The notes below the pieces were generated by a model, which saw only the letters and a program-made list of their open reading frames with translations, was not told the origin of the DNA and did no database searches. Of a stretch of 61,404 nucleotides of DNA, positions 33,316 through 42,283 are shown piece by piece. Within the stretch, counting starts at the first letter, position 1, and each line of letters begins with the position of its first letter. Source of the stretch: an uncultured Prevotellaceae bacterium. Its GTDB lineage: Bacteria; Bacteroidota; Bacteroidia; Bacteroidales; Bacteroidaceae. The translations under genes and the position numbers were made by a program. The stretch covers positions 1 through 61,404 of the forward strand of contig CADAKX010000012.1 in assembly GCA_902788605.1 (NCBI GenBank), given 5' to 3'.

Positions 33316-33893
33316 TGCTTATCCTCCTTTCTATTGTTGATATAGGCTTGGTAGGCGTTATTGACGGCCAGCAGGAAAGCACGGCTGGTGATGGTCGATG
33401 CCGTGATAGCGTCCACTTGTCCTCCGTCCTTTTTCACATAGAGGCTGTCGCTGGGATTCAGTCCAACGATGCAGCCGTTCTGTCCCTCTTGGAACCATTG
33501 GTCAGCCTTGGCGCCGAGACCTGGGGTTTCTTGGTGCTCCAAGATTGTGTAGCCCAAGATGGTGCCCTGGACGTCGAAGCCAACGAGTACCTTTAATGGG
33601 CCTCCGAACCCTAATGTGGTACTCTCGACAGCCGCTCCCTTCTTGTTGTGGTAAATAACGAAGGCCTGCACCTTGCCTTTTGCATCGTGCAGGCGCAGCG
33701 TATCAACGGCGGTGACCTCAATGTCAGAACTGGCCATCACGGTCTTGATACCCTCGTTGAGTGTTTTCTCTTTCTGAAGGGCAATGGGGTCGGTGGTCAG
33801 ATGGTTCATATAGGCCAGGATGAAGCCCATGAGTACGGTAACGCTCGTGAGCACCAACACCATATTTAATAAGGTAGATTCTAGTTTCTTCAT
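33312..33893 (-). CDS. rnfG: Electron transport complex subunit RnfG
   Basis: A 193-residue flavoprotein anchored by one N-terminal helix (about 8-28) with a periplasmic FMN-binding domain. The covalent FMN site is normally (S/T)GA(T/S)xT; here it reads DAITASTITSRAF (about 165-177), a slight variant (Ala-Ser for Gly-Ala). It overlaps both rnfD and rnfE by 4 bp. The variant is within what Bacteroidetes FMN-bind domains tolerate, but flavinylation at the expected Thr should not be assumed. Confidence 0.93.
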   Translation of the reverse strand: MKKLESTLLNMVLVLTSVTVLMGFILAYMNHLTTDPIALQKEKTLNEGIKTVMASSDIEVTAVDTLRLHDAKGKVQAFVIYHNKKGAAVESTTLGFGGPLKVLVGFDVQGTILGYTILEHQETPGLGAKADQWFQEGQNGCIVGLNPSDSLYVKKDGGQVDAITASTITSRAFLLAVNNAYQAYINNRKEDKQ

Positions 33894-34891
33894 TTCTTGA
33901 CCTCCTCTCCGTAGCGCTTAGGCTTAAAGTGACTGTTAATGAGGGGCGTGAAGGCATTCATGATGAGAATGGCAAACGACATACCCTCGGGGTAGGCACC
34001 CCAGTTGCGAATGATGATGGTGAGCAGGCCTATCGAGATACCATAGATGATCTGACCATTAGGCGTCATGGGAGAGGTGACGTAGTCGGTAGCCATGAAG
34101 ATGGCACCTAACAGAAGTCCGCCACTCAGAATGACAGTGGTCGGGTCAGCGTAGATGGGGTTGATAAGGTGCATTACAGCGCTGAATGCGAAGACCGAAA
34201 CAATGATGCTTACAGGGATATGCCAGGTGATAATTCTGCGCCACAGCATAAAGGCAAAGCCTGCCAAGAGGGCCAGTCCGCAGATCTCACCAATAGTGCC
34301 GGCACCACCACCAAGCGAGTGGTCACCCATCAAGAGGCTGAAGGCGTCAGGCAGTTGGTCCAATACGGTGGCATCGTGATTCTGGATAGCTTGTTTCATC
34401 AGCGCTAAAGGGGTAGCTCCCGTTGTGGCATCGGTATACTGAAGCAGGTGTCCTGGTTGAGGCCAGCTGGTCATCTGGGCGGGGAAGGCCACCAAGAGTA
34501 CGCAGCGTCCCACAAGTGCAGGATTGAAGATGTTATTTCCCAAACCACCAAAGGTCATCTTGCCAACGCCAATGGCGAAAAGAGCTCCGATAAGGATTAT
34601 CCAGATGGGAAGGTTCGAGGGCAGGTTCATGCCCAGGAGCAGACCAGTGAGGGCGGCCGAACCGTCGAGGATGGTGTTGCGCTGGTTACCAAGCACAAAA
34701 CGGTTGATGACCCACTCGAGGAAGACACAGGCCACCACACTGGTGAGGCAGACGATGGCCGAGCCGATGCCGAAATAGGCAAACGACACGAAGAGGGCGG
34801 GCAACAGGGCGATGAGAACACCATACATGTTGCGCTCTACCGAGTCGGTGCCGTGGGCATGGGGTGATAATGATACAATTAGCTTATTCAT
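33890..34891 (-). CDS. rnfD: Electron transport complex subunit RnfD
   Basis: A 333-residue multi-pass membrane subunit related to NqrB, with a covalent FMN threonine site visible as TTGATPLAL (about 155-163) and many hydrophobic helices (for example LIALLPALFVSFAYFGIGSAIVCLTSVVACVFLEWV). It couples electron transfer to ion translocation. It overlaps rnfC and rnfG by 4 bp each. Confidence 0.95.
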   Translation of the reverse strand: MNKLIVSLSPHAHGTDSVERNMYGVLIALLPALFVSFAYFGIGSAIVCLTSVVACVFLEWVINRFVLGNQRNTILDGSAALTGLLLGMNLPSNLPIWIILIGALFAIGVGKMTFGGLGNNIFNPALVGRCVLLVAFPAQMTSWPQPGHLLQYTDATTGATPLALMKQAIQNHDATVLDQLPDAFSLLMGDHSLGGGAGTIGEICGLALLAGFAFMLWRRIITWHIPVSIIVSVFAFSAVMHLINPIYADPTTVILSGGLLLGAIFMATDYVTSPMTPNGQIIYGISIGLLTIIIRNWGAYPEGMSFAILIMNAFTPLINSHFKPKRYGEEVKK

Positions 34892-36258
34892 TGTTTCTTA
34901 GTATTTCTATTGCGAATAATGCCCATAACCGTTTGCTTGCCCTGACGGATATTGTCGAGCAAAGGACGGTGGGCGGGACAGGTGAACTGGCACGAACCAC
35001 ACTCTATGCAACTCACGATATCTTCTTGCTCGGCGCTTTCCCATTGCTTGAAGGCCGAGAGCTTGGCTAGCAGATAGGGTTCCAGTCCCATTGGACATAC
35101 GCCAACACATTTGGCGCAGCGGATGCATGGCTGAGGCTCCTTTCGACGGGCATCATCGCCCGAGAGAATGGTTACGGAGTTGGTGCCCTTACATATGGGA
35201 ACTTCTGTTGACGTGAGTGCTTTTCCCATCATGGGACCACCTGCCAACAACTTGTTTTCACCTTCTGGCATACCTCCGCAGAGGTCGATTAATAGTTGCA
35301 TTGGTGTTCCCATACGCACCAAGTAGTTTCCAGGCTTCTGAAGTCGCTTGCCTGTGACGGTGGTATAGCGTTCGAAAAGAGGCTTGTTCTTCATAACTGC
35401 CTCATATACAGCGTATGCAGTACCAACATTTTGAACTATTGCTCCAACATTAACGGGGATGGCTGGGGGAGCTGGTACCTGTCGGCGAATGACGGCATCA
35501 ACGAGTTGCTTTTCGCCGCCTTGAGGGTAGCGCTGCTTCAAGGGAACAACCTCTATTTGATTGGATGATTGGGATTGAAGTTTAGATACTTTCTCTGATA
35601 GCAGGGCGATGGCCTTGGGCTTGTTGGTCTCGATGCCGATGTAGCCCTTGGTGACTTTGGCTGCCTTCATCAGCAGTTCAAGTCCAACGATGATTTCGTC
35701 GGACTTTTCCATCATCAGGCGATAGTCAGCGGTGATATAGGGCTCGCACTCCACAGCGTTAATGATAACGCATTCGGCTTTAGCCGTGGGTGGGGGGCAG
35801 AGTTTAATGAAAGTAGGGAAACCGGCACCGCCCATACCAGTGATACCTGCCTTCTTGATGCGCTCCACAATCTCCTCGGGAGTGAGTTCAGGGTGAGCAC
35901 TCAATGTCTCTAAGGTATTACTACGGTCGATGGCTTCTTCCCACTCGTCACCCTCGACATCAATAATGATTGCGGGCTTGCGGTAACCTGTGGCATCGAT
36001 GGCCGTATCAATCTTGGCCACGGTACCACTTACTGACGAATGGATTGGAGCCGACACAAAACTACTGGCCTCGGCCAAGATGGTGCCAACCTTCACCTTA
36101 TCTCCCTTCTGTACTACAGGGCGGGCTGGGGCTCCGATATGTTGCGATAAGGGGAAGATGGCTTGATGCGGAAGGGGAGCAACCTCTGTGACAACCTCGT
36201 GGGTCAGCTTGTTTTCTTCGGGGTGTATGCCACCTATACGAAATGTCTTGATATTCAT
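34888..36258 (-). CDS. rnfC: Electron transport complex subunit RnfC
   Basis: This 456-residue cytoplasmic subunit binds NADH, FMN and two [4Fe-4S] clusters. Visible motifs are the N-terminal Rossmann/SLBB-like region (GGAGFPTFIKL at about 146-156, VINAVECEPYITADY) and the two ferredoxin motifs CIRCAKCVGVCP and CIECGSCQFTCP near 380-430. The protein opens with FRIGGIHPEENKL, which is typical. Four-base overlaps with rnfB and rnfD show translational coupling. Confidence 0.95.
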   Translation of the reverse strand: MNIKTFRIGGIHPEENKLTHEVVTEVAPLPHQAIFPLSQHIGAPARPVVQKGDKVKVGTILAEASSFVSAPIHSSVSGTVAKIDTAIDATGYRKPAIIIDVEGDEWEEAIDRSNTLETLSAHPELTPEEIVERIKKAGITGMGGAGFPTFIKLCPPPTAKAECVIINAVECEPYITADYRLMMEKSDEIIVGLELLMKAAKVTKGYIGIETNKPKAIALLSEKVSKLQSQSSNQIEVVPLKQRYPQGGEKQLVDAVIRRQVPAPPAIPVNVGAIVQNVGTAYAVYEAVMKNKPLFERYTTVTGKRLQKPGNYLVRMGTPMQLLIDLCGGMPEGENKLLAGGPMMGKALTSTEVPICKGTNSVTILSGDDARRKEPQPCIRCAKCVGVCPMGLEPYLLAKLSAFKQWESAEQEDIVSCIECGSCQFTCPAHRPLLDNIRQGKQTVMGIIRNRNTKKQ

Positions 36259-37130
36259 GATAATTTGGTTTTCTCAGTGGCCTCAGAGGTCTCTGACTTC
36301 TTGGGTGTTGGGAAATTTACTGCTTGTATGGCTTTGGTGGGGCACACCTCGACGCATTTGCGGCACAAACGGCATTTGTTGTAGTCGATATACGACACGT
36401 TGTTGCCAATGGTGATGGCCTCGAACTTACATTCCTTGACACATTTTCCGCAACCGATGCAGGCTGCTTTGCATGCCTTCATGGCTACGGCACCCTTGTC
36501 TTTGTTGACGCATGATACATAGACGCGACGTCCCTTGACTCCTTTCTTGCGGAGCTCGATAATCGCGCGTGGACAGCTTTTAGCACACGCACCGCAGGCT
36601 GTACATTTATCTTCGTTGACCTCGGGTAGTCCCGTTTCTGTATTCAGGTGGATGGCGTCAAATTGGCAGGCTTCCACACAATCGCCACATCCCAGACAGC
36701 CATAGCCGCAGCCCGTCTCGCCAGCACCGCAGGCGTTCATCGCAGCACAGGTGCGCAGTCCCATGTATTCATTGGTCTTGGGGCGCTTGTCGCATGATCC
36801 GTTGCAGCGAACTACAGCCACCTTGGGTTCACCGTTGGCAATGGCCATACCCAAAAGGTCGGCCACGCGGGTCATGGTCTCTGCGCCCCCCACAGGGCAG
36901 CTGAGACCGTCGATACTGCCTTTATCGGCACCTTTTACTAATGCTTCTGCCAGTCCACCACAGCCTGCAAAGCCACATCCGCCGCAGTTGGCACCAGCCA
37001 ACAACTCGTTGACCTGCTGGATACGCGGGTCTTCGTTTACAGCAAATTTCTTGGAACACACATAGAGCACGATGGCTGCCACCAGTCCTATGCTACCCAA
37101 AACAATCACTGCAATCAGAAAAAAATCCAT
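36255..37130 (-). CDS. rnfB: Electron transport complex subunit RnfB
   Basis: RnfB accepts electrons from ferredoxin. The start is set at MDFFLIAVIVLGSIGLVAAI, which gives the membrane anchor seen across the family, rather than the longer upstream frame. Then follow the Fe-S domain CGGCGFAGCGG and four cysteine clusters: CGYGCLGCGDCVEAC, CTACGACAKSCP, CIGCGKCVKEC and CRLCRKCVEVCP (291 residues in total). It is the first gene of the operon; a TACCTTTG -7 element lies at 37159-37166. Confidence 0.95.
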   Translation of the reverse strand: MDFFLIAVIVLGSIGLVAAIVLYVCSKKFAVNEDPRIQQVNELLAGANCGGCGFAGCGGLAEALVKGADKGSIDGLSCPVGGAETMTRVADLLGMAIANGEPKVAVVRCNGSCDKRPKTNEYMGLRTCAAMNACGAGETGCGYGCLGCGDCVEACQFDAIHLNTETGLPEVNEDKCTACGACAKSCPRAIIELRKKGVKGRRVYVSCVNKDKGAVAMKACKAACIGCGKCVKECKFEAITIGNNVSYIDYNKCRLCRKCVEVCPTKAIQAVNFPTPKKSETSEATEKTKLS

Positions 37131-37158
37131 AAGTTTTAATGAGTTCAAATTGTTTCTG

Positions 37159-37166
37159 CAAAGGTA
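37159..37166 (-). promoter_or_regulatory. rnf operon promoter (-7 element)
   Basis: TACCTTTG on the minus strand, 28 bp before rnfB. No clear TTTG at -33. Confidence 0.55.
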
Positions 37167-37249
37167 CGACAAAAAAATGATTTAGGCGAAGGAACAGCCT
37201 TTTTTTTCAAAAATATGACGTTTCGCTTGCAAATACAAATCTTTTTTGA

Positions 37250-37257
37250 TACTTTTG
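37250..37257 (+). promoter_or_regulatory. -7 element of the acidic protein / ClC gene pair
   Basis: TACTTTTG on the plus strand, 27 bp before the ATG at 37285. Confidence 0.55.
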
Positions 37258-37284
37258 CACTGAAAAAGAGAGAAAAGCAAAGTT

Positions 37285-37725
37285 ATGAAAGCAACAGAAC
37301 AAACACTGCAACAGATTCTTCGCGCATTAAGAAAGGTGGCCGAGAAGTTTCCTAACGACGTAGAGGCATCGGTACTTACCGATATCCATGTTAGAGTCAA
37401 TCAGGATACTGGTGAGGTACAGTTCTTTGATGACGACGATTGTGAACTGACTCGTTGCGTGGTGGAGCAGTGGATAGACAACAAGGATGACGACTTCTAT
37501 GATCAAGCCGCCTCAGTATTTCGTGGATGCATAGAAAAGGAGAAGGCCTTGGTCGACAACCTCTCTATTCTGAAACCCTATGCTTTTGTTCTTGAGGACG
37601 AAGACCGCGACTCTATTGCGGAACTCTATGTCGCTGATGACGACACGGTGATTATTGACACAGAGCTGATGAAGGACCTTGACAAGGATTTGGATGACTT
37701 CTTTGAGAATCTGCTGAAATCTTAA
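37285..37725 (+). CDS. Small acidic protein of unknown function, operon with ClC
   Basis: I do not recognise this 146-residue cytoplasmic protein by name. It has an amphipathic N-terminal helix (KATEQTLQQILRALRKVAEKF) and is markedly acidic (DDDDCELT, NKDDDFYDQ, KDLDKDLDDFFENLL), with no signal or membrane segment. Its stop codon lies 4 bp before the ClC gene start, so the two are almost certainly one operon. That suggests a role linked to ion homeostasis, which is inference only. Confidence 0.8.
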   Translation: MKATEQTLQQILRALRKVAEKFPNDVEASVLTDIHVRVNQDTGEVQFFDDDDCELTRCVVEQWIDNKDDDFYDQAASVFRGCIEKEKALVDNLSILKPYAFVLEDEDRDSIAELYVADDDTVIIDTELMKDLDKDLDDFFENLLKS

Positions 37726-37729
37726 AACA

Positions 37730-39553
37730 ATGGGGATGACAGAAACCGCGATTGATACCTCCTTGACATCCTCTTCAACCATTATCTTGCGTATCCATCA
37801 GTGGCGCGAGAAGCATATCAGCGAACGTATGTTTGTGCTGATACTGGCTTTTCTTGTTGGCTTCTTTTCGGCAGTGGCGGCTTTCGTGCTCCATTGGTTT
37901 ATCAATCAGATAGTGGCCCTGCTTACCAGTTCGTTTGATGCTGGCAGCAGTAACTGGCTTTATCTGGTATATCCTGTGGTGGGTATCTATCTGACATCAC
38001 TTTTCGTGCGCTATATTGTGAAGGATAATATCTCACATGGTATAACGCGTATTCTCTATGCCATCAGTCAGAACAGGTCGCGACTGAAGTCACATAACAC
38101 ATGGTCAAGTGTCATTGCCTCGGCCATCACTATCGGCTTTGGTGGCTCGGTTGGTGCTGAGGCGCCTATTGTGCTTACCGGTTCGGCTATCGGCTCGAAC
38201 TTGGGTCGGTTGTTTAAAATGGACAGCAAGACTCTGATGCTTCTGGTAGGCTGTGGAGCTGCAGGTGCTATCGCTGGCGTGTTTAAGGCCCCCATCGCAG
38301 GACTCGTCTTTACCATTGAGGTGCTGATGATTGACCTGACGATGGCCTCGCTGATGCCTATTCTGGTGAGTTGCGTCACTGCTACTTGCTTTACCTATAT
38401 CTTTAGTGGTGATGCGGCGTTGTTCACTTTCCATCTAGACAATGCCTGGACAGTTGAACGTATTCCTGGCTGTATCGGCTTGGGTGTGTTCTGTGGACTT
38501 GTGAGTCTCTATTTCATCCGTACGATGGGTTTCTGCGAGGATATCTTTGCACGTTTTAAGGATAAGCCTTATATCAAACTCCTGATTGGAGGTACCATGC
38601 TGAGTTTGCTCATCTACCTGTTTCCATCGCTCTATGGCGAGGGTTACGGTCCTATCAACCTCTTGCTGAATGGCGCATCGGAGGCAGACTGGGGGCACGT
38701 GATGAACAACTCTTTGTTCTCGGGTCAGACCGACATGTTGCTCATCTACATTGCTCTGGTGCTGCTCACCAAGGTGTTTGCCACTTCGGCCACAAATGGT
38801 GGTGGTGGCTGTGGTGGTACATTTGCACCTTCACTGTTTATTGGTTGTTTTAGCGGTTTCCTCTTCTCTCGCTCGTGGAATATGTATGAGGTGGGAACTT
38901 TCCTGCCTGAGAAGAATTTTGCCCTGATGGGTATGGCTGGTGTGATGTCAGGTGTGATGCACGCCCCCCTTACAGGTATTTTCCTCATTGCTGAATTGAC
39001 GGGTGGATACGATCTCTTCCTGCCTCTGATGATTGTGAGCATTTGTTCTTATCTCACAATTATCCTCTTCGAGCCTCATAGTATCTATAGTTCGCGTCTG
39101 GCCAAGCAGGGAAAGCTCATCACTCACCATACCGACCATGCTGCATTGACGCTGATGCAGATGGACAGCGTGATAGATCGTGATTATCTGACGGCTGAGC
39201 CAGATGCTGAGTTGGCTGATATTGTCAGGAAAATTAGTCAGTCGCATAGTCGTGTAATTCCTGTGGTTGATGGAGCTGGCAATCTGTTGGGTGAGATAGA
39301 TATCGCTAAGATTCGTAATATTGTTTTCCGCACCGAACTTTATCATCATTTCCGAGCAGGACAATTGATGCAGGAGCCGAAGGCTGTTCTGAGTGATAAT
39401 ATCCCGATGGCTGAGGTGATGAAGACTTTTGAGACAACACAGGCTTCATGGTTGCCTGTGCTTGATCAGGAGAATCACCTGAAGGGCTACATCTCGCGCC
39501 GCCGTGTCTATACGCAATATCGTAAGATGGTGGCCGACCTCAGTGAGGACTGA
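37730..39553 (+). CDS. ClC-family chloride channel/transporter with CBS pair
   Basis: A 607-residue membrane protein. The transmembrane core (about 35-450) has the ClC filter signatures: GGSVGAEAPIVL (about 137-148), in which the canonical GREGP is GAEAP so the gating Glu is retained while its neighbours differ; GAAGAIAGVFKAPIAG; and GGTFAPSLFIGC (about 362-373). Two CBS domains follow (about 470-600). It is cotranscribed with the acidic protein upstream. Whether it is a channel or an H+/Cl- exchanger cannot be told from sequence. Confidence 0.9.
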   Translation: MGMTETAIDTSLTSSSTIILRIHQWREKHISERMFVLILAFLVGFFSAVAAFVLHWFINQIVALLTSSFDAGSSNWLYLVYPVVGIYLTSLFVRYIVKDNISHGITRILYAISQNRSRLKSHNTWSSVIASAITIGFGGSVGAEAPIVLTGSAIGSNLGRLFKMDSKTLMLLVGCGAAGAIAGVFKAPIAGLVFTIEVLMIDLTMASLMPILVSCVTATCFTYIFSGDAALFTFHLDNAWTVERIPGCIGLGVFCGLVSLYFIRTMGFCEDIFARFKDKPYIKLLIGGTMLSLLIYLFPSLYGEGYGPINLLLNGASEADWGHVMNNSLFSGQTDMLLIYIALVLLTKVFATSATNGGGGCGGTFAPSLFIGCFSGFLFSRSWNMYEVGTFLPEKNFALMGMAGVMSGVMHAPLTGIFLIAELTGGYDLFLPLMIVSICSYLTIILFEPHSIYSSRLAKQGKLITHHTDHAALTLMQMDSVIDRDYLTAEPDAELADIVRKISQSHSRVIPVVDGAGNLLGEIDIAKIRNIVFRTELYHHFRAGQLMQEPKAVLSDNIPMAEVMKTFETTQASWLPVLDQENHLKGYISRRRVYTQYRKMVADLSED

Positions 39554-39580
39554 TGATGGATGATTAATGAAAAGTAAGAA

Positions 39581-40546
39581 ATGAAAAAAGAAGATCTTAG
39601 AATTATATTCATGGGTACCCCAGAGTTTGCTGTGGAGACCCTGAAAGCACTTGTTGATAACCATTATAATGTGGTGGCCGTGGTAACACAGCCAGATAAA
39701 CCTGTTGGACGTCATCAGAACGAGCTTCAGCCGTCGGAGGTGAAGAAGTTTGCCTTGGAGCATAACTTACCTGTGCTGCAACCCGTGAAGATGAAAGACC
39801 CAGAGTTTGTTGAGACACTTCGCTCGTATCATGCTAATCTGCAAGTGGTTGTCGCTTTCCGCATGCTGCCAGAGGTAGTGTGGGCGATGCCCGAATATGG
39901 CACCTTCAACGTGCACGCTGCTCTCTTGCCTCAGTATCGTGGTGCGGCTCCCATCAACTGGGCTGTCATCAATGGAGAGACAGAGACGGGAGTCACCACC
40001 TTTTTCCTCGACCACGATATCGACACGGGCCGTATTATCATGAAGAAGCCCTTTGCTATTCCCGATGATGCCAATGTGGAGTATGTCTATGACGGACTGA
40101 TGCATTTGGGGGCTGAGATATGTCTGGAGACACTTGAGGCCATAGCTGCTGCTGACGGTAAACCAGAAAGCATCCCACAGGAAGAACTAGTTGACTTAAA
40201 GGCTGCTCCGAAGATTTTTAAGGAGACATGTGAGATCAATTGGCATCAACCGGTTAAGAAAGTGTATGACTTTGTGCGAGGCCTGTCGCCTTATCCTGGG
40301 GCATGGACTACACTCCGTGATGCGGATGGACGTGATACTGTACTTAAGATTTTCCGTGCGACAAAGACTACTGAGAATGCTGGCGTTGGGGTGGGGACTC
40401 TGCGCGCCGACCGTAAGCATCTCTATATTGCCTGCGAAGACTGTTGGCTGCAGATTGACGAACTTCAGTTGGCTGGAAAAAAGCGCATGGATGCACCGGC
40501 TTTCCTCAATGGAATGAAAGAAATCGAAAAATATTCTGCTATCTGA
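39581..40546 (+). CDS. fmt: Methionyl-tRNA formyltransferase
   Basis: Fmt formylates initiator Met-tRNA. The 321-residue protein starts EDLRIIFMGTPEFAVETLKAL and has the 10-formyl-THF/catalytic region HAALLPQYRGAAPINWAVINGETETGVTTFFLD (conserved Asn, His, Asp) and a C-terminal OB-fold tRNA-binding domain (about 205-315). It is followed by a 37-residue small ORF and then rpe in the same direction. Confidence 0.95.
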   Translation: MKKEDLRIIFMGTPEFAVETLKALVDNHYNVVAVVTQPDKPVGRHQNELQPSEVKKFALEHNLPVLQPVKMKDPEFVETLRSYHANLQVVVAFRMLPEVVWAMPEYGTFNVHAALLPQYRGAAPINWAVINGETETGVTTFFLDHDIDTGRIIMKKPFAIPDDANVEYVYDGLMHLGAEICLETLEAIAAADGKPESIPQEELVDLKAAPKIFKETCEINWHQPVKKVYDFVRGLSPYPGAWTTLRDADGRDTVLKIFRATKTTENAGVGVGTLRADRKHLYIACEDCWLQIDELQLAGKKRMDAPAFLNGMKEIEKYSAI

Positions 40547-40606
40547 TATAATAAACTGACGGGTACTACGTTACTATATATGTAAACAACTTAAAGAATA
40601 GTGCCT

Positions 40607-40720
40607 ATGCAGATTTTTACACGTGAAGAAATGACTCCAAGCAAGAAGACCATTGAGCTGATCAAGAAGATAGCCTACAGCTTTAATGTAGAGAATCAGC
40701 AGGCCTTTTGCCTGAATTAA
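40607..40720 (+). CDS. 37-residue small protein between fmt and rpe
   Basis: An intact ORF of 37 codons starting ATG 40607 (MQIFTREEMTPSKKTIELIK, then KIAYSFNVENQQAFCLN, stop TAA 40718-40720). The coding pattern is regular, with an amphipathic helix and acidic/basic balance; it is short and was missed by length-limited ORF calls. It is in the fmt-rpe direction, 60 bp after fmt and 17 bp before the rpe start. Proteins of this size and pattern (I.T.EEM.PS..T...IK..AY) occur in Bacteroidales, which I recall only loosely. Function unknown. Confidence 0.6.
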   Translation: MQIFTREEMTPSKKTIELIKKIAYSFNVENQQAFCLN

Positions 40721-40737
40721 AAAGAATCACAGAGACA

Positions 40738-41385
40738 ATGACAATCGTTTCACCCTCGCTCTTGGCGGCCGACTTCTTGCATCTTGACCGCGACATTGAT
40801 ATGATTAACCGTTCAGAGGCCGACTGGCTGCATCTGGATGTGATGGATGGTGTCTTCGTACCCAACATATCATTTGGTTTTCCTGTGCTTGAGGCTGTGG
40901 CTAGCAAGTGTCAGAAAGCTCTTGATGTACATTTCATGATTGTGCATCCCGAGCAATACATTCAACAGACAGCCCGCTTAGGTGCCATGATGATGAATGT
41001 GCATGTGGAGGCATGCACCCATCTACACCGAACTGTTCAGGAAATCCATCAGGCTGGCATGAAGGCTGGCGTGACGCTGAATCCCGCTACCCCCGTCAGC
41101 GTGCTTCAGGATATCATCTGCGATGTTGACATGGTTTTGCTGATGAGTGTGAACCCCGGATTTGGGGGGCAGAAGTTCATTGAGAACACTATTCAGAAGG
41201 TGAAGCGTCTGCGTCAGTTGATTAATGAGAGTGGTTCGAAAGCCCTTATCGAGGTTGATGGCGGTGTGCAGGGCGAGACGGCTCCCCGTTTGGTGGAAGC
41301 TGGTTGTGATGTCCTTGTCAGTGGAAGTTATGTTTTCAAGGCGCCTAACCCTGAAAACGTCATTAAAGAATTAAGAGCTCTTTGA
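40738..41385 (+). CDS. rpe: Ribulose-phosphate 3-epimerase
   Basis: Rpe interconverts ribulose 5-phosphate and xylulose 5-phosphate. The start MTIVSPSLLAADFLHLDRDI is the canonical one. The 215-residue TIM barrel carries the metal ligands HLDVMDGVFVPNISFG (His, Asp), HFMIVHPEQYI (His), VNPGFGGQKF and EVDGGVQ (Asp). It is convergent with the ECF sigma gene; the shared terminator (41412-41478) has an unusual repeat structure. Confidence 0.96.
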   Translation: MTIVSPSLLAADFLHLDRDIDMINRSEADWLHLDVMDGVFVPNISFGFPVLEAVASKCQKALDVHFMIVHPEQYIQQTARLGAMMMNVHVEACTHLHRTVQEIHQAGMKAGVTLNPATPVSVLQDIICDVDMVLLMSVNPGFGGQKFIENTIQKVKRLRQLINESGSKALIEVDGGVQGETAPRLVEAGCDVLVSGSYVFKAPNPENVIKELRAL

Positions 41386-41404
41386 TAGGGTTCATATAGA
41401 CTCA

Positions 41405-41478
41405 AAAAATAAGTGAGTTAACTCAATTGATGAATCGAGTTAACTCAATTGATGAATCGAGTTAACTCACTGTTTTTT
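41405..41478. terminator. Tandem palindromic bidirectional terminator
   Basis: The self-complementary 10-mer GAGTTAACTC occurs three times at exact 22-bp spacing (41415, 41437, 41459), joined by two identical AATTGATGAATC linkers. The outermost arms AGTGAGTTAACTC (41412-41424) and GAGTTAACTCACT (41459-41471) pair, with an A-run before and T6 after. It serves both rpe and the ECF sigma gene. Confidence 0.75.
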
Positions 41479-41514
41479 ATGGGTGTTGTGCTTTGCCTGA
41501 AATAAGATAGTCTC

Positions 41515-42114
41515 TTATCCGCAAAGTGCTAATTCAATCTGATTATCCTTTGCCATGCGACGCAGGTTTATCAGCGCATAACGCATGCGGCCTAGCGACG
41601 TGTTGATGCTGACACCTGTCAGTTCTGCTATCTCCTTGAAAGACAGCTGCTGATAATAGCGCATATACACCACCTCGCGCTGGGGGGCAGGTAGTACATC
41701 TACCATCCTTTTGATGTCGTGCAGCACCTGTTCGTTCACCATTTCCGTTTCGCGACAGAGGTCCATCACCGAGGCGCTTTTCAGGTTCTGTAAGTTATTG
41801 TCCTTGTTTGCGTCTATGATATGGTTTCCCTGCTGGTCGCGATACCAGTCCATAATACAATTGTGGGCGATGCGCGTCAACCAGAACTGGAACTTACCCG
41901 AATCGGTGTATTGTCCCTGCTGAAGCTTGGTGATAGCTTTGACAAATGTCTCTTGGAAAATGTCATCAGCCACATCATGATCGTGAACCACGAACATGAT
42001 ATACGTAAACAACTTAGTCTGACTGCGATTCAATAACTCATCGAACGCACGGTTGTTGCCTTGAACGTAGAGCAGAGCCAACGCTTCGTCGGTCACTCCT
42101 TCAAATTTCTTCAT
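41515..42114 (-). CDS. ECF-type RNA polymerase sigma factor
   Basis: A 199-residue sigma factor with region 2 (YVQGNNRAFDELLNRSQTKLFTYIMFVVHDHDVADDIFQETFVKAI and the helix SGKFQFWLTRIAHNCIMDWYRD) and region 4 (VLPAPQREVVYMRYYQQLSFKEIAELTGVSINTSLGRMRYALINLRR). There is no adjacent anti-sigma gene. The promoter TTTG-N20-TATTTTTG is at 42202-42233. Regulon unknown. It is convergent with rpe. Confidence 0.88.
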   Translation of the reverse strand: MKKFEGVTDEALALLYVQGNNRAFDELLNRSQTKLFTYIMFVVHDHDVADDIFQETFVKAITKLQQGQYTDSGKFQFWLTRIAHNCIMDWYRDQQGNHIIDANKDNNLQNLKSASVMDLCRETEMVNEQVLHDIKRMVDVLPAPQREVVYMRYYQQLSFKEIAELTGVSINTSLGRMRYALINLRRMAKDNQIELALCG

Positions 42115-42201
42115 ATATGTTTCAATTTTGTTATGAAGTAAATTTTGTTTCGATAGGCAATAATTTTAGTTTTACGAGTTATTAATATGAATTATCGGCT
42201 G

Positions 42202-42233
42202 CAAAAATAGGTAAAATATTCCTAACGACCAAA
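42202..42233 (-). promoter_or_regulatory. ECF sigma gene promoter
   Basis: On the minus strand TTTG (42230-42233), 20 bp, TATTTTTG (42202-42209). Confidence 0.65.
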
Positions 42234-42283
42234 TTTTTTTCTTGTTTTTTTATGATATTGTTACAATACTTCAAATTTTTTAT

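Noticed and set aside
41515-42114. Anti-sigma partner for the ECF sigma factor
   Set aside because: The adjacent genes are rpe (convergent) and dnaB; neither encodes a membrane anti-sigma.
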